In this document: piece by piece, positions 24,673 to 34,653 of the stretch
Position numbering within the stretch: the stretch's first letter is position 1
How the letters are laid out: each line of letters opens with the position of its first letter
DNA from: Desulfamplus sp.
GTDB taxonomy: Bacteria; Desulfobacterota; Desulfobacteria; Desulfobacterales; Desulfobacteraceae
Direction of reading: 5' to 3'
DNA: 37,293 nt
Assembly (NCBI GenBank): GCA_015232465.1
Contig: JADFZO010000025.1
Location: 1-37,293, forward strand
Translations under genes and position numbers: made by a program
Notes under the pieces: model-generated
The model's input: only the letters and a program-made list of their open reading frames with translations
Told to the model about the DNA's origin: nothing
Database searches by the model: none

Positions 24673-26370
24673 TTAAGTTTTTACTCCATTTCTATCAGAG
24701 GCTGGTTTACTTTTTGCGACAAATATTTTTGGAACTGGCTTGCTATTAAGATCAACAATACGGCTTGCCATACCTATTATGTTTGGGTCTTGCGTAAATA
24801 CAATAACAGTATGTCCCCCATTTTTAGCAAGATCAAAAAGCAGGGAGTAGATTGTAGAGCACCCTTGCCTGTCAAGCGAGTCCGTAGGCTCATCAAAAAT
24901 AACTAATTTTCCCCCAACTCTCAATGCCCTTGCAAGTGCAACTCTTTTACGATGACCAGAGGATAGATTTGCTCCATTGTGTATTATTGGGGTATCAAGA
25001 CCATGCTGACTTTTATCGACAAAATCTGTCAAACCCGCATTTTGAATAACTAAATTAATATCTTGTGTTTGGGCATCTACTGTTTGAGTTGTGGCAGCAT
25101 CAAGATTATCTCTTATTGAGCCAGTCAGAAAGTGAATATCTTGTGGCAGATATGTAAGCTGACATCTCCACCATGAAGGTAAAAGCTGTCTAATATCAAC
25201 GCCATCTGCAAGAATCTGACCTCTATCTGGCTCAAGCAGCCCTGAAATCAGACGGCATAGTGTGGTTTTACCTGTTCCATTTTCACCAGTAACCACCAAG
25301 ATAGATTTAGGGGCAATATCAATTGAAAAAGATTCAAAAAGAGGCTGTGACATGTTAGGGTAACTAAAGGATATATCTTTAAATTGAAGTGACCCATTAT
25401 AACTTTTAAGTGCAACCCCCTCCTTACGCTCAAGTTCAATGGAGCTAAATTTTTCTATTCTCTCTAAAGATTGAGCTGCCATAGTAAATATATCTCCAAG
25501 CTGGGCAAATCGAGATATTGGATTTAAAGCACGCATTGCAAGAATATTTGCACCAATCAGAGTTCCAACAGCAAGCTCACCCTTTACTGCAAGCAGGGCA
25601 CCAGAGGCATAGATTGCAACACTCATCAAGGCTTGGGCACTTCGAGTAATGGTTTGGATAATATCTTGCTGTGAAGAGACTTTAGATTTATGCTCTAAAA
25701 AAGCACTACTGGTTTGAGACCACTCTTTTACCATAAAATTTCTGTTATCAAACAGACGAGTAGTCTCAAGTGCCTGATTTGCTGTGCTAAAAAGTCCATT
25801 GCTCTTTATAGAAATATCTGTAACTTTATTGAGACTATTTTTGACCATCTCTCTGCTTACTATGCCAATTATGAATATAGCAGCCATAAATGCGAGTGTT
25901 ATGATGCTAAGTATCCATGATAACCACGTTAAAACAGCTATAAATATCAAGGCAAATGGCAGATCAAAAATAGCTGTTATATTTGTAGATTTATAGGCAT
26001 CTTCAACTGTATTTGCCCCTTTGATTATCTCTTGTCGTAAACGTTGAGGAATTGAATCTAAATATCGTATTTTGCCACGAGTCAAAATACCAAAAACAGC
26101 TATCATCAACTCATTATTTCTTTTAAAACCAATATGGGTTGCAAGAGAGGATCGGGCGATACGAAAACCAAATTCAAGTAAAATTGCAATGCAAACGCCA
26201 ATAGTGAGGGTTAAAAGTGTAGAATCTACGCCGTGAGAGACGTAACGGTTGAGCAGTTGAATGATGTAGAGTGATGAGGCAAGACCAAGTAAGTTGATAA
26301 AAAAAGATGCAAGTATCAGCTCAATAGTTATGACTGGGTGATTTTTAAGGCGGCGTAAGAGTTCACGCAT
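24673..26370 (-). CDS. Type I secretion ABC exporter, LapB/PrtD-like, with altered signature and H-loop
   Basis: A 565-residue half-transporter: a membrane domain with several spans at about 15-275 and an ATPase domain at about 325-540. Walker A is GENGTGKTT at 362-370, the Q-loop is around Q410, and Walker B is LVIFDE at 489-494. The signature reads NLSSGHRKR (LSSGH at 469-473) instead of LSGGQ, and the switch His after Walker B is replaced: the sequence is IVFTQD with Gln at 527. No N-terminal C39 peptidase-like domain is present, so it resembles PrtD-type exporters more than HlyB. It should power export of an unfolded protein through the HlyD and TolC partners encoded beside it; the substrate is not visible. 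Loss of the switch His may mean reduced or altered ATP turnover. Confidence 0.92.
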   Translation of the reverse strand: MRELLRRLKNHPVITIELILASFFINLLGLASSLYIIQLLNRYVSHGVDSTLLTLTIGVCIAILLEFGFRIARSSLATHIGFKRNNELMIAVFGILTRGKIRYLDSIPQRLRQEIIKGANTVEDAYKSTNITAIFDLPFALIFIAVLTWLSWILSIITLAFMAAIFIIGIVSREMVKNSLNKVTDISIKSNGLFSTANQALETTRLFDNRNFMVKEWSQTSSAFLEHKSKVSSQQDIIQTITRSAQALMSVAIYASGALLAVKGELAVGTLIGANILAMRALNPISRFAQLGDIFTMAAQSLERIEKFSSIELERKEGVALKSYNGSLQFKDISFSYPNMSQPLFESFSIDIAPKSILVVTGENGTGKTTLCRLISGLLEPDRGQILADGVDIRQLLPSWWRCQLTYLPQDIHFLTGSIRDNLDAATTQTVDAQTQDINLVIQNAGLTDFVDKSQHGLDTPIIHNGANLSSGHRKRVALARALRVGGKLVIFDEPTDSLDRQGCSTIYSLLFDLAKNGGHTVIVFTQDPNIIGMASRIVDLNSKPVPKIFVAKSKPASDRNGVKT

Positions 26371-26382
26371 GTTTTTCCTTTG

Positions 26383-27798
26383 TTACCAATACTCATTAAA
26401 TATATCCAACTCCAAACTTCCCATAACCTCTAAAAGGGCAAAAACTCCAAATGATATATCTATCTTTGCAGCGTAACTATCACTTTTGGCATTAATAAGT
26501 GCTGTTTCGCCAGCAAGAATATCCATAAGCGATCTGTTACCTAATGTCCGCTCCTCTCTTGCAAGGTTTAAAAAAGCTGCTGTCAAATCTGCCTGTTCAT
26601 TTAGTGAAACTGTGGTCTTTTCAGCAATTTTAAGCCTCTGCCATGAAGTTCGAGCGCTTTTTTCAACCCCCTTTTCTCTATCTACAAGCAAATTGCTCTC
26701 TTTTAGAAGGCTCTCTCTTGCAGATTGTATTTTGTTGTTCTCTATAAAACCAAGGTTAATCTTTTTTTTGAGTATAACACTTGCCTTATACTCTTTTTTA
26801 TTTCCAAATGTTGCATTGTAGTTATCTGAAACATCTCCCTCAAGGCTAAACTCAAGGTCTGGAAAAATAGCCCTATTTTTCTCAATTACAATATCGCTTT
26901 GGACAACAGAAGCCTTATTCTTAGCAAGCAGCAGATCAAGATTACTCTCTAACGCAACTTTTAGAACCGTCTCAATATCTTGAGGTATGGCAACCATCTT
27001 ATCTGGATCAATCGGTTTAACCATCTTTATATCATCTGGTAATTTGCCAAAAATCTCCAAATATCCGCTCTCTGCAACACTGTATTCCCCCTCATTTCTT
27101 TGGCGTCTTGAGATTGCACCTGCAAGTTGCGATTTAGATTGTAAAACATCAGTTGTATAGCCATACCCCTCAGCAACTCGAATCTCCTCAAGACCAGTTT
27201 GGCGGCGGATATTCTCCTCTGATTCAATAGAGTATTGAAGCACAACGTATGATCTATGAAGCCTTTGATATGCTGTTGCTCCATCTAAAATCAGCTTTTG
27301 CCTCGCCTTTTCAAGATTTAGCTCCTGCTCCACAAGCTGGCGTCTTGCCTTTTCAACTGCTGCATTGGTTTTACCAAAATCCCACAAAAGCTGGGTAAGT
27401 TTTAGTTTACTTTGACTATACTGCTCTGGAAGCTCTTCGCCATACTCATCTTCTCGCCCCGCCTCAATAGTTAATTCAAGCTCAGGGTAGAGAGAGCCAA
27501 ATCTAACTCTAATCTGCTCTTTTGCAGCCCTTACAGCAGCTTGAGCACTTAAAATACGCTCATGCTTTGATAAAAGAGGCTTCATAAGTTCATAAAAATA
27601 TCTGTTGCCAGATAGGACATTTTTTTCTGAAACATCAGAAGATTTTGAGCTTGGAACATCGCTTGAGACAGAACTTGAATCAGAATAGGAATAAGATGAA
27701 GATGAATCTGCTCTCAGAGCGTTAGGTGTTACAAAAAAGATTGAAAATGCTGTTAAGCAGGTTGAAATGGAAATAATATAAAAAGTTTTTTTCAACAT
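26383..27798 (-). CDS. TolC-like outer-membrane efflux/secretion channel
   Basis: A 471-residue protein with a signal peptide (about 1-30, ending NALRA), a Ser-rich linker, and two OEP-type helical halves (about 70-280 and 280-465). Typical segments are LKLTQLLWDFGKTNAAVEKA and LLLAKNKASVVQSDIVIEKN. It is the outer-membrane part of a type I secretion system. It lies 12 bases before the ABC gene and 17 bases after the MscS-fusion gene, so the four genes may be one transcription unit. Confidence 0.9.
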   Translation of the reverse strand: MLKKTFYIISISTCLTAFSIFFVTPNALRADSSSSYSYSDSSSVSSDVPSSKSSDVSEKNVLSGNRYFYELMKPLLSKHERILSAQAAVRAAKEQIRVRFGSLYPELELTIEAGREDEYGEELPEQYSQSKLKLTQLLWDFGKTNAAVEKARRQLVEQELNLEKARQKLILDGATAYQRLHRSYVVLQYSIESEENIRRQTGLEEIRVAEGYGYTTDVLQSKSQLAGAISRRQRNEGEYSVAESGYLEIFGKLPDDIKMVKPIDPDKMVAIPQDIETVLKVALESNLDLLLAKNKASVVQSDIVIEKNRAIFPDLEFSLEGDVSDNYNATFGNKKEYKASVILKKKINLGFIENNKIQSARESLLKESNLLVDREKGVEKSARTSWQRLKIAEKTTVSLNEQADLTAAFLNLAREERTLGNRSLMDILAGETALINAKSDSYAAKIDISFGVFALLEVMGSLELDIFNEYW

Positions 27799-27815
27799 GA
27801 TTTTTCCAAATATTT

Positions 27816-30779
27816 TTACAGATTTTGTGGTGTATCTTTAGCCATAATATCAACAGGTGCAGAAATCAAAGGCGGTGGCAAAAGTGGTTGATGCTGGCTG
27901 TTTATCATGGGATCCAAAGAGATACCTTCAGCAGTAAATTTTTTCCACACACCGTTCCAGAGTTTTCCTTTAAGTGCAAATTGATTTTTCCAATTAGATA
28001 CCCACACACGAAGTACATATTCAGCAACCCAACTGTTACCAAGTGTTTTTGTCCCAAGAAACGCATTGGCAGCAGGCTTAACAGCAGTTGCGTCTGGTGT
28101 GCTATCAAGAACCTCTTTAAGAAGTTTAAGCACCTTGTCTGGCTCATAATGGGTTGATACTTGAATTGGAATGTCAATTCTTATGCTATCTTTGGAGTAG
28201 TTGACCACAACCGCATTTGCCACAATTCCATTCGGAATAGCAACAACATGGTTGGTCAAAGTTTGGAGCCTAACGGTTCGCCATGTCATATCAATAACAT
28301 TTACATTGTCAATATCTTTAACTTTAATCCAATCTCCAATTGAAAATGGTCGCTCTAAATTGATGATGATACCAGAGAAGATGTTGGCAATATTTCCCTG
28401 AATAGCAAGACCTATAATCATGGTAAAAAGACCGCTGGTTGCAAGAAGGCTTGTGAGCTTTTGCTCCCAAACAAATGCCACAATCGCGAAAAATGCAAAT
28501 AGATAGACAATTCCAGCCGTAAAGTTGCGAATAAGATTTGGCACTTTGCGTTTTGTTCTATTTTCAAGCGGATTCCAAATAAATCGGGTCAAGGCAATAT
28601 TAAAGAGCGTTGCAGCCATTATCCACCAACACATATCATACCCCATTATCAACTGCTGGATATAGTGGACAGAGATGTTTTGGTTAATAGCGTAGTTGAC
28701 TGATAGGTTACCTAAAGAGAGAAGAAAAAAGGGCCAAAATGCTATCCTGATAAACCATGATGATGTGAGCCAGAATATGCCTTTAAGTTGCAGATCCATA
28801 ACAATAGCCCCAATGCTTCCTACAAGACCAAATATGCCGATGTAAACTAAATACTCGCTTGGCACAAGAGAGCGAAAATCAATTCTATCAGCACTAAGAA
28901 TAACGCCATAATCAATACGCGAAAAATCGGGATCAGTACTTCCATAACCCACATAAATTGGGCTTCCAAAAGAGGCTGTAGTAAAGATTCGCTGCGATAG
29001 CCAAGCATCATCAATTCTCCAACCTAAAGCTGGATTTAATGCACGTCTTGCATTTAGCTGTCCTCTTAATGTAACCTGTTTATCAAAGCTCATTCCAAGC
29101 ATATCAACAACGTAGATAACATTATTGCGGTTCAGATTTTTATGGTGAAAAGATAGCCCTGCTAAATGTTTGCCGTAGCTTAGTTTAGTATCTAAAAAGT
29201 TAAGGCTAAAACGCCCTTTAATTCGATAGAGACGAAACGAGATACCCTTTTGATCGCTGCTCTCAACTGGGTCAGTAAGTTTAATCTCTGGGGTGCTTTT
29301 TTTAATATCTTCAACGCCATTTAAAATCTCAATATCTGCTGGGTTAAACTGACCCCGATAACGAAACCAGATAGATAGATCAAGAACAGCACTGTAATTT
29401 TTAAAATTTATATCAGAAATCTCATGCACCTCAACTCCTGTGTAGATGACATTGGTTTTATACATAAATCGGTCATTTACATAGAGCACTCTGCCGCTCT
29501 TTATCTCTTCAAAGTAGTTGACTGAGCTATTGCTCTTAATTGGCTGGAGCTGAGTTGGGGCAGCAATTATGTTTTGCCCATTATAGATACCAACTTGAAC
29601 AGGTTTTTGGTGTTTAGATGTAGATGAGAACCATGTTTTTCCAGCAACGCCATCAGTTGCACTTTCAGGCGTAGTGAGCGATTTTAAATAGTTTAAGATT
29701 GCTGCACGACACTTCTCAACTGATGGTTTCTCTTCTGATTCATCTCTTAGTATGCCACGAAAAGCGAGTTTTGCAGCATCATAGGCATAGCCAGCTATCC
29801 AATCTGGTGCTGTGCCAAATTTCTCCATATATAGATTTTTGAACTGCTGCGCCCTCTCGCCAGCAGTATCGTATAAAAGTGGGGCAGACATCGCAATACC
29901 ATCAGTGTACGCCGCAACTTTATCTTTATCCTTTACAAGATTGGCAACTACATCTTTAAATCCAGTTGTGGCAATTACGCCAGTGCCAACTATCACATTT
30001 TTAATAGAGGCATCTCTTGCCTGAACAACAAAATTTGCAGTAGAATAGGCATCTCCTGCAAAAAATATAGTTCCAAGGTCCTTTAAATCCTTTATCTGAG
30101 AGATAAGTGCCTCAATTGATTTAATAGGATTTTCGGGGTCAAACTGATATGTGTAGTGAATTTGCGTTCCAAATCTTGCATAAACAGAGCTAAAAGCCTC
30201 TGCTATCTTTGTTCCATAGTCAGATGATGGGTGGATAATGGTAACTATCTTATTGCCAAGAACATTTCTGGTGTAATTGGCAATAAATCCAGTCTCTGTG
30301 TTGGAGTCTGTAACAGTTGAGTATATTGTTGGATATTTGTTGGCGTTATCGAGCATGGACTCTGTAGATGAGATGTTAATAAGTGGAATGTTATCTTTTT
30401 CATACACCTTGCTAACAGCATCAAGCTCTTTAGCACCCATATAGCCCACAACAAGAGCCATCTTATCTATTTGGATAAGCTCTTGGGCAGATTTAAGAGC
30501 ACCATCAGAAGTTTTGGAAATATCAGCTTTTTTGATCTCAAGAGCAACCTTTTGACTTACAACCTGTGAGTGTGCATTAACCTCATCAACCAAGATACTT
30601 ATGCCACGCTCCATTGCAGCTCCAATTCCTGAATCAACACCTTCAAAAGGGGCTGATATTCCTATGCGATACATCTCTCTGCTGGATTGAAAAATTGTAG
30701 TCTTTACAATTAACGAACCAATGGTGCTTACAAAAATAATAAAAAGAATAATTATGGTTAGCCTATACTGTTTCTTCAC
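27816..30779 (-). CDS. Periplasmic-binding-protein/MscS fusion channel
   Basis: A 987-residue protein starting at GTG (30777-30779) behind an AAGGAGT site. Residues 7-27 are a signal anchor. About 35-410 resemble a type I periplasmic-binding domain of the LivK/receptor type, with ISAPFEGVDSGIGAAMERG near the start and SSDYGTKIAEAF, GYAYDAAKLAFRG later. About 420-640 form a beta-rich domain (YTGVEVHEISDINFKNYSAV, LSIWFRYRG, then IDYGVILSADRIDF) that may resemble the extracellular fold of pentameric ligand-gated channels; this is a tentative reading. Spans at about 643-663, 672-698, 712-734 and 752-771 precede the MscS pore and beta domain (GLAIQGNIANIFSGIIINLE, RPFSIGDWIKV, AIPNGIVANAVVVNYS), and a C-terminal domain follows. 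MscS channels open on membrane tension; a sensor fusion suggests a ligand-tuned channel. Ligand and function are unknown. Confidence 0.85.
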   Translation of the reverse strand: MKKQYRLTIIILFIIFVSTIGSLIVKTTIFQSSREMYRIGISAPFEGVDSGIGAAMERGISILVDEVNAHSQVVSQKVALEIKKADISKTSDGALKSAQELIQIDKMALVVGYMGAKELDAVSKVYEKDNIPLINISSTESMLDNANKYPTIYSTVTDSNTETGFIANYTRNVLGNKIVTIIHPSSDYGTKIAEAFSSVYARFGTQIHYTYQFDPENPIKSIEALISQIKDLKDLGTIFFAGDAYSTANFVVQARDASIKNVIVGTGVIATTGFKDVVANLVKDKDKVAAYTDGIAMSAPLLYDTAGERAQQFKNLYMEKFGTAPDWIAGYAYDAAKLAFRGILRDESEEKPSVEKCRAAILNYLKSLTTPESATDGVAGKTWFSSTSKHQKPVQVGIYNGQNIIAAPTQLQPIKSNSSVNYFEEIKSGRVLYVNDRFMYKTNVIYTGVEVHEISDINFKNYSAVLDLSIWFRYRGQFNPADIEILNGVEDIKKSTPEIKLTDPVESSDQKGISFRLYRIKGRFSLNFLDTKLSYGKHLAGLSFHHKNLNRNNVIYVVDMLGMSFDKQVTLRGQLNARRALNPALGWRIDDAWLSQRIFTTASFGSPIYVGYGSTDPDFSRIDYGVILSADRIDFRSLVPSEYLVYIGIFGLVGSIGAIVMDLQLKGIFWLTSSWFIRIAFWPFFLLSLGNLSVNYAINQNISVHYIQQLIMGYDMCWWIMAATLFNIALTRFIWNPLENRTKRKVPNLIRNFTAGIVYLFAFFAIVAFVWEQKLTSLLATSGLFTMIIGLAIQGNIANIFSGIIINLERPFSIGDWIKVKDIDNVNVIDMTWRTVRLQTLTNHVVAIPNGIVANAVVVNYSKDSIRIDIPIQVSTHYEPDKVLKLLKEVLDSTPDATAVKPAANAFLGTKTLGNSWVAEYVLRVWVSNWKNQFALKGKLWNGVWKKFTAEGISLDPMINSQHQPLLPPPLISAPVDIMAKDTPQNL

Positions 30780-30838
30780 TATAACTCCTTAGAAATTGTA
30801 ATGCTATGGGGTTTGAAGTCTTAACTACTTTAGCAGTT

Positions 30839-33562
30839 CTAACCAATCTGATAAACAGAGTTAAGAGCTTGGGTTAAATTTTCTGGTTTTGTGCCTCCAG
30901 CTTGAGCCATCTCTGCCCTTCCACCTCCGCCGCCACCAACAATTGCCGCAGCTTTTTTAACAATATTACCAGCATGAAATTTATCTGCCATATCTTGCGT
31001 AACTACGCAGGTTAAAAGAGCTTTACCATCAGATTCAGCACCAAGCAAGATAACACCAGAGCCAATCTTTGCCTTAAATTTATCTGCCAAATCACGCATC
31101 TGAGACTGATTCTCAACCTCAATCTTTTTGGCAAGAACCTTTACCCCGTTTATTAGCTTTATATCATCAGATATGTTATCAACAGATTTTGATGCTATCT
31201 GGGCTTTAAGCGATATTATCTCCTTTTCCGCCAATTTATGCTCACTCAAAAGTGTCTCAATCTTTGAATATAGGGCAGAGCCTAAGGTTATCCCCCCTTG
31301 AGTTTGAGCCTTTAGAAGATGGGCACTTTTTTGAAGCATTGTGATATTGTCCTGCACATACTCAAGAGCCTTTAAGCCAGTTAGAGCCTCAATACGCCTA
31401 ACTCCTGATGCAATGCCAGCCTCAGAGACAATCTGAAAAAGCCCAATATTTCCAGTTCTGCCAGTGTGCGTTCCACCGCAAAGCTCACGGCTAAAATCTC
31501 CCATTGAGACAACCCTAACTCTATCGCCATACTTCTCTTCAAAAAGTGCAGTTGCCCCTGATTTTACAGCCTCTTCAATCTCCATCTCAACAGTCTCTAA
31601 GGAGATATTTTGACGAATGTGCTCATTTACATCTTGCTCAATTGCAAGAATCTCTTCACGGCTAATTGCTGAAAAATGGGTAAAGTCAAATCTAAACCTT
31701 TGGCTTGTAACAAGAGAGCCTGCCTGCTTAATGTGGCTGCCAAGCACTTTACGCAAAGCTGAATGCAAAAGATGGGTTGCTGTGTGGTTGCGAGCAGTTG
31801 CAGCACGATTGCTACCATCAACTTTAAGCAAAGCAACCTTATCTTTTGCCAGTTTGCCCCTTACTACAACGCCTCTATGAATTCTAATCCCAGATGGGTC
31901 TGAAATGGTGTTTTCAATTCTAACTTTGACTCTATCTCTGCCATCTTTTGGACACGTTTTATCAGAAGTGCAGCAGCCAATCCCCTCTAAAAATCCACAA
32001 TCTCCAGCTTGACCGCCAGACTCTGCATAAAATGGGGTCTTTTCAGTTACAATCTCAATTGCATCGCCCTCAAAAGCAAAATCAACAGCTTTACCATCTT
32101 TAACAATCAACAAGATGTTTGATTGAGTCTCAAGCTCATTATAGCCTGTAAATATGGTCTTAACCCCTTCAGATGTTAGAGATTTAAAGGCTTCGCCCAC
32201 GCCAGTAAATGTTTTGGAGCTTTTTGAGCGGGCTTTTTGTTCGTCCATTGCTCTGTGATAACCAGCCATATCAAGGGTGATTTCACTCCCCTTTAGCACA
32301 TCAGTTATAATATCAACTGGAAATCCAAAGGTATCATAAAGTTTAAAGATAACATCGCCTGATAGCTCTTTTTTGTAGCTTTTATCTTCCATTGCCCTTT
32401 TTTCTATCTCATCAATGGTCTCTTTCAAAAGTTTAAGACCAACATCAAGGGTTTCAGAGAACTTTATCTCCTCATTTTTAACAACATTTAAAATAAATGG
32501 TGCAGACTCTTTTAATTCTGGATACGCTTGGTCCATCATCTCAAATACAGTTGAAACTGTCTCGTGGAAAAATGGCTTATCAAGTCCCACATAACGCCCA
32601 TACCTGATAGCACGCCTCATAATACGGCGTAAAACATAGCCTCTACCCTCATTTGATGGCAGAATACCATCGCAGATTAAAAAGGCTGTTGCCCTGCTAT
32701 GATCCGCAATTACCTTTTTTGCAACCTCACTCTCTTTAGAGTCAGTCTGCCTATTTGCGACTCTTTGTTGCATAAGCTCTGTAACCTTATCCATAATTGG
32801 GATAAAGAGATCAGTATCGTAATTTGTCGGCACATTTTGCAATACAGACACAATACGCTCAAGTCCCAAACCAGTATCAATACTTGGTTTGGGAAGAGGC
32901 TTCATATTGCCTGAGGCATCTTTTTCAAACTGCATAAATACAAGATTCCAAAGCTCAAGATAGCGATCGCAATCGCACCCCACAGCACAGTTGGGGTTAT
33001 CGCACCCAAATTCACGACCTCGATCAATGTGAATCTCACTGCATGGACCGCAAGGACCAGTATCTCCCATTGCCCAGAAATTATCCTTTTCACCAAGACG
33101 GACAATTCTATCTGCTGGAACACCTATTTGATTTCGCCATATATTGTATGCCTCATCATCATCTTGATATATTGAAACCCAGAGCTTTTCAGGCGGCAGC
33201 CCATAGCCAATGCTCTTGTTTGTTAAAAGGTCCCAGCCATATTCAATTGCTTTTTCTTTAAAATAGTCGCCAAACGAAAAATTACCGAGCATCTCAAAAA
33301 ATGTGTGGTGACGTGCAGTGTATCCAACATTCTCAAGATCGTTATGTTTTCCGCCAGCACGTACGCACTTTTGAGATGTTACCGCCCTTCTATAATCTCG
33401 CTTTTCGTCCCCTGTAAATACCCGTTTGAACTGAACCATTCCTGCATTTGTAAATAAAAGAGTTGGGTCATCTTGCGGCACAAGTGAGGAGCTTCTTACC
33501 ACCTGATGGTTATGTTTTTTAAAGTATTCAATAAATATTTTACGAGCCTCTTTACCTGTCAT
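30839..33562 (-). CDS. alaS: Alanyl-tRNA synthetase AlaRS
   Basis: A 907-residue protein with the full AlaRS layout: class II catalytic domain (about 1-240), tRNA recognition domain (about 240-460), editing domain with the zinc site HTATH at 593-597 and CGGTH at 695-699, and C-Ala domain with the Gly-rich GGGGGGRAEMAQAGG near residue 877. A Cys-rich segment GCDNPNCAVGCDCDR (186-200) is usual in many bacterial AlaRS. An extra stretch at about 522-543 (CGFLEGIGCCTSDKTC) lies before the editing domain and adds four Cys. It charges tRNA-Ala and edits mischarged Ser and Gly. The gene begins 14 bases after recA. Confidence 0.98.
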   Translation of the reverse strand: MTGKEARKIFIEYFKKHNHQVVRSSSLVPQDDPTLLFTNAGMVQFKRVFTGDEKRDYRRAVTSQKCVRAGGKHNDLENVGYTARHHTFFEMLGNFSFGDYFKEKAIEYGWDLLTNKSIGYGLPPEKLWVSIYQDDDEAYNIWRNQIGVPADRIVRLGEKDNFWAMGDTGPCGPCSEIHIDRGREFGCDNPNCAVGCDCDRYLELWNLVFMQFEKDASGNMKPLPKPSIDTGLGLERIVSVLQNVPTNYDTDLFIPIMDKVTELMQQRVANRQTDSKESEVAKKVIADHSRATAFLICDGILPSNEGRGYVLRRIMRRAIRYGRYVGLDKPFFHETVSTVFEMMDQAYPELKESAPFILNVVKNEEIKFSETLDVGLKLLKETIDEIEKRAMEDKSYKKELSGDVIFKLYDTFGFPVDIITDVLKGSEITLDMAGYHRAMDEQKARSKSSKTFTGVGEAFKSLTSEGVKTIFTGYNELETQSNILLIVKDGKAVDFAFEGDAIEIVTEKTPFYAESGGQAGDCGFLEGIGCCTSDKTCPKDGRDRVKVRIENTISDPSGIRIHRGVVVRGKLAKDKVALLKVDGSNRAATARNHTATHLLHSALRKVLGSHIKQAGSLVTSQRFRFDFTHFSAISREEILAIEQDVNEHIRQNISLETVEMEIEEAVKSGATALFEEKYGDRVRVVSMGDFSRELCGGTHTGRTGNIGLFQIVSEAGIASGVRRIEALTGLKALEYVQDNITMLQKSAHLLKAQTQGGITLGSALYSKIETLLSEHKLAEKEIISLKAQIASKSVDNISDDIKLINGVKVLAKKIEVENQSQMRDLADKFKAKIGSGVILLGAESDGKALLTCVVTQDMADKFHAGNIVKKAAAIVGGGGGGRAEMAQAGGTKPENLTQALNSVYQIG

Positions 33563-33576
33563 TTTCCACCCCTATT

Positions 33577-34623
33577 TTATTCTGGTTCTGATACTGATTG
33601 CGATGATGTAGTAGATTGAGTTGTAGTTCCTCCGATTCCAAGCTGCTCTCTTACATTTGCCTCTATCTTATCAAAAACCTCTGGATTCTCATCAAAAAAT
33701 ACCTTTACATTCTGTCTGCCTTGCCCCATTCTCTCACCTTGATATGAATACCAAGAGCCACTCTTTTCAACTACATTAAGATCAACAGCCATATCGAGCA
33801 GATCGCCAGTTCTTGATATGCCCTCTCCATACATGATATCAAACTCTACTGACTTAAATGGCGGAGCAAGTTTATTTTTAACAATGCTAACCTTAGTTCT
33901 ATTTCCAATGGTATCTTGACCCTCTTTTATTGCAGCAGCCCTTCTTATGTCAAGGCGAACAGATGCATAAAATTTAAGTGCATTTCCCCCAGTTGTGGTC
34001 TCTGGGTTGCCATATACTACCCCTATCTTCATTCTTATCTGGTTGATAAAGATAACGGTAGTATTTGTGCGAGACATAGTGGCAGTAAGTTTTCTTAATG
34101 CTTGAGACATAAGACGTGCTTGAAGTCCCATGTGTGAATCTCCCATCTCACCCTCAATCTCAGCACGGGGCACAAGTGCAGCAACAGAGTCAATAACAAT
34201 AATATCAATTGCTCCGCTTCTGACCAGCATATCTGCAATCTCAAGAGCCTGCTCACCAGTATCTGGCTGAGAGACTAAAAGCTCGTCACAATCAACCCCA
34301 AGTTTTCTTGCGTAAGCTGTATCAAGAGCATGTTCTGCATCAATGAACGCAGCAATCCCACCCTTTTTTTGAGATTCAGCAACAGCGTGCAGTGCAAGAG
34401 TTGTCTTTCCTGAGGATTCTGGTCCATAAATCTCAATAACTCTGCCCCTTGGGTATCCGCCAATTCCAAGAGCCTTATCAAGAGCCAATGAACCAGAGTG
34501 TATAACAGGCACAGCTTGGACAGCTCGCTCTCCGAGCTTCATTATTGCACCTTTACCAAATTGACGCTCAATTTGGCTCATGGTTGATTTAATTGCTTTT
34601 TCTCTCTCTGTGGATTCTACCAT
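33577..34623 (-). CDS. recA: Recombinase RecA
   Basis: A 348-residue RecA of standard length. It has the Walker A motif GPESSGKTT at 67-75, Walker B IIVIDS (about 141-146), the MAW-type region and the L1/L2 loops, including [17 protein letters not shown] (about 205-221). The C-terminus has a Ser/Thr-rich tail with a short acidic end. It performs strand exchange and triggers LexA self-cleavage. A GAGAGGG ribosome site precedes the ATG. It lies 30 bases after larC and 14 bases before alaS. I saw no SOS box in that short gap; transcription may come from upstream. Confidence 0.99.
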   Translation of the reverse strand: MVESTEREKAIKSTMSQIERQFGKGAIMKLGERAVQAVPVIHSGSLALDKALGIGGYPRGRVIEIYGPESSGKTTLALHAVAESQKKGGIAAFIDAEHALDTAYARKLGVDCDELLVSQPDTGEQALEIADMLVRSGAIDIIVIDSVAALVPRAEIEGEMGDSHMGLQARLMSQALRKLTATMSRTNTTVIFINQIRMKIGVVYGNPETTTGGNALKFYASVRLDIRRAAAIKEGQDTIGNRTKVSIVKNKLAPPFKSVEFDIMYGEGISRTGDLLDMAVDLNVVEKSGSWYSYQGERMGQGRQNVKVFFDENPEVFDKIEANVREQLGIGGTTTQSTTSSQSVSEPE

Positions 34624-34653
34624 TTAAACCCTCTCCTTAATTTATTTTCAATC

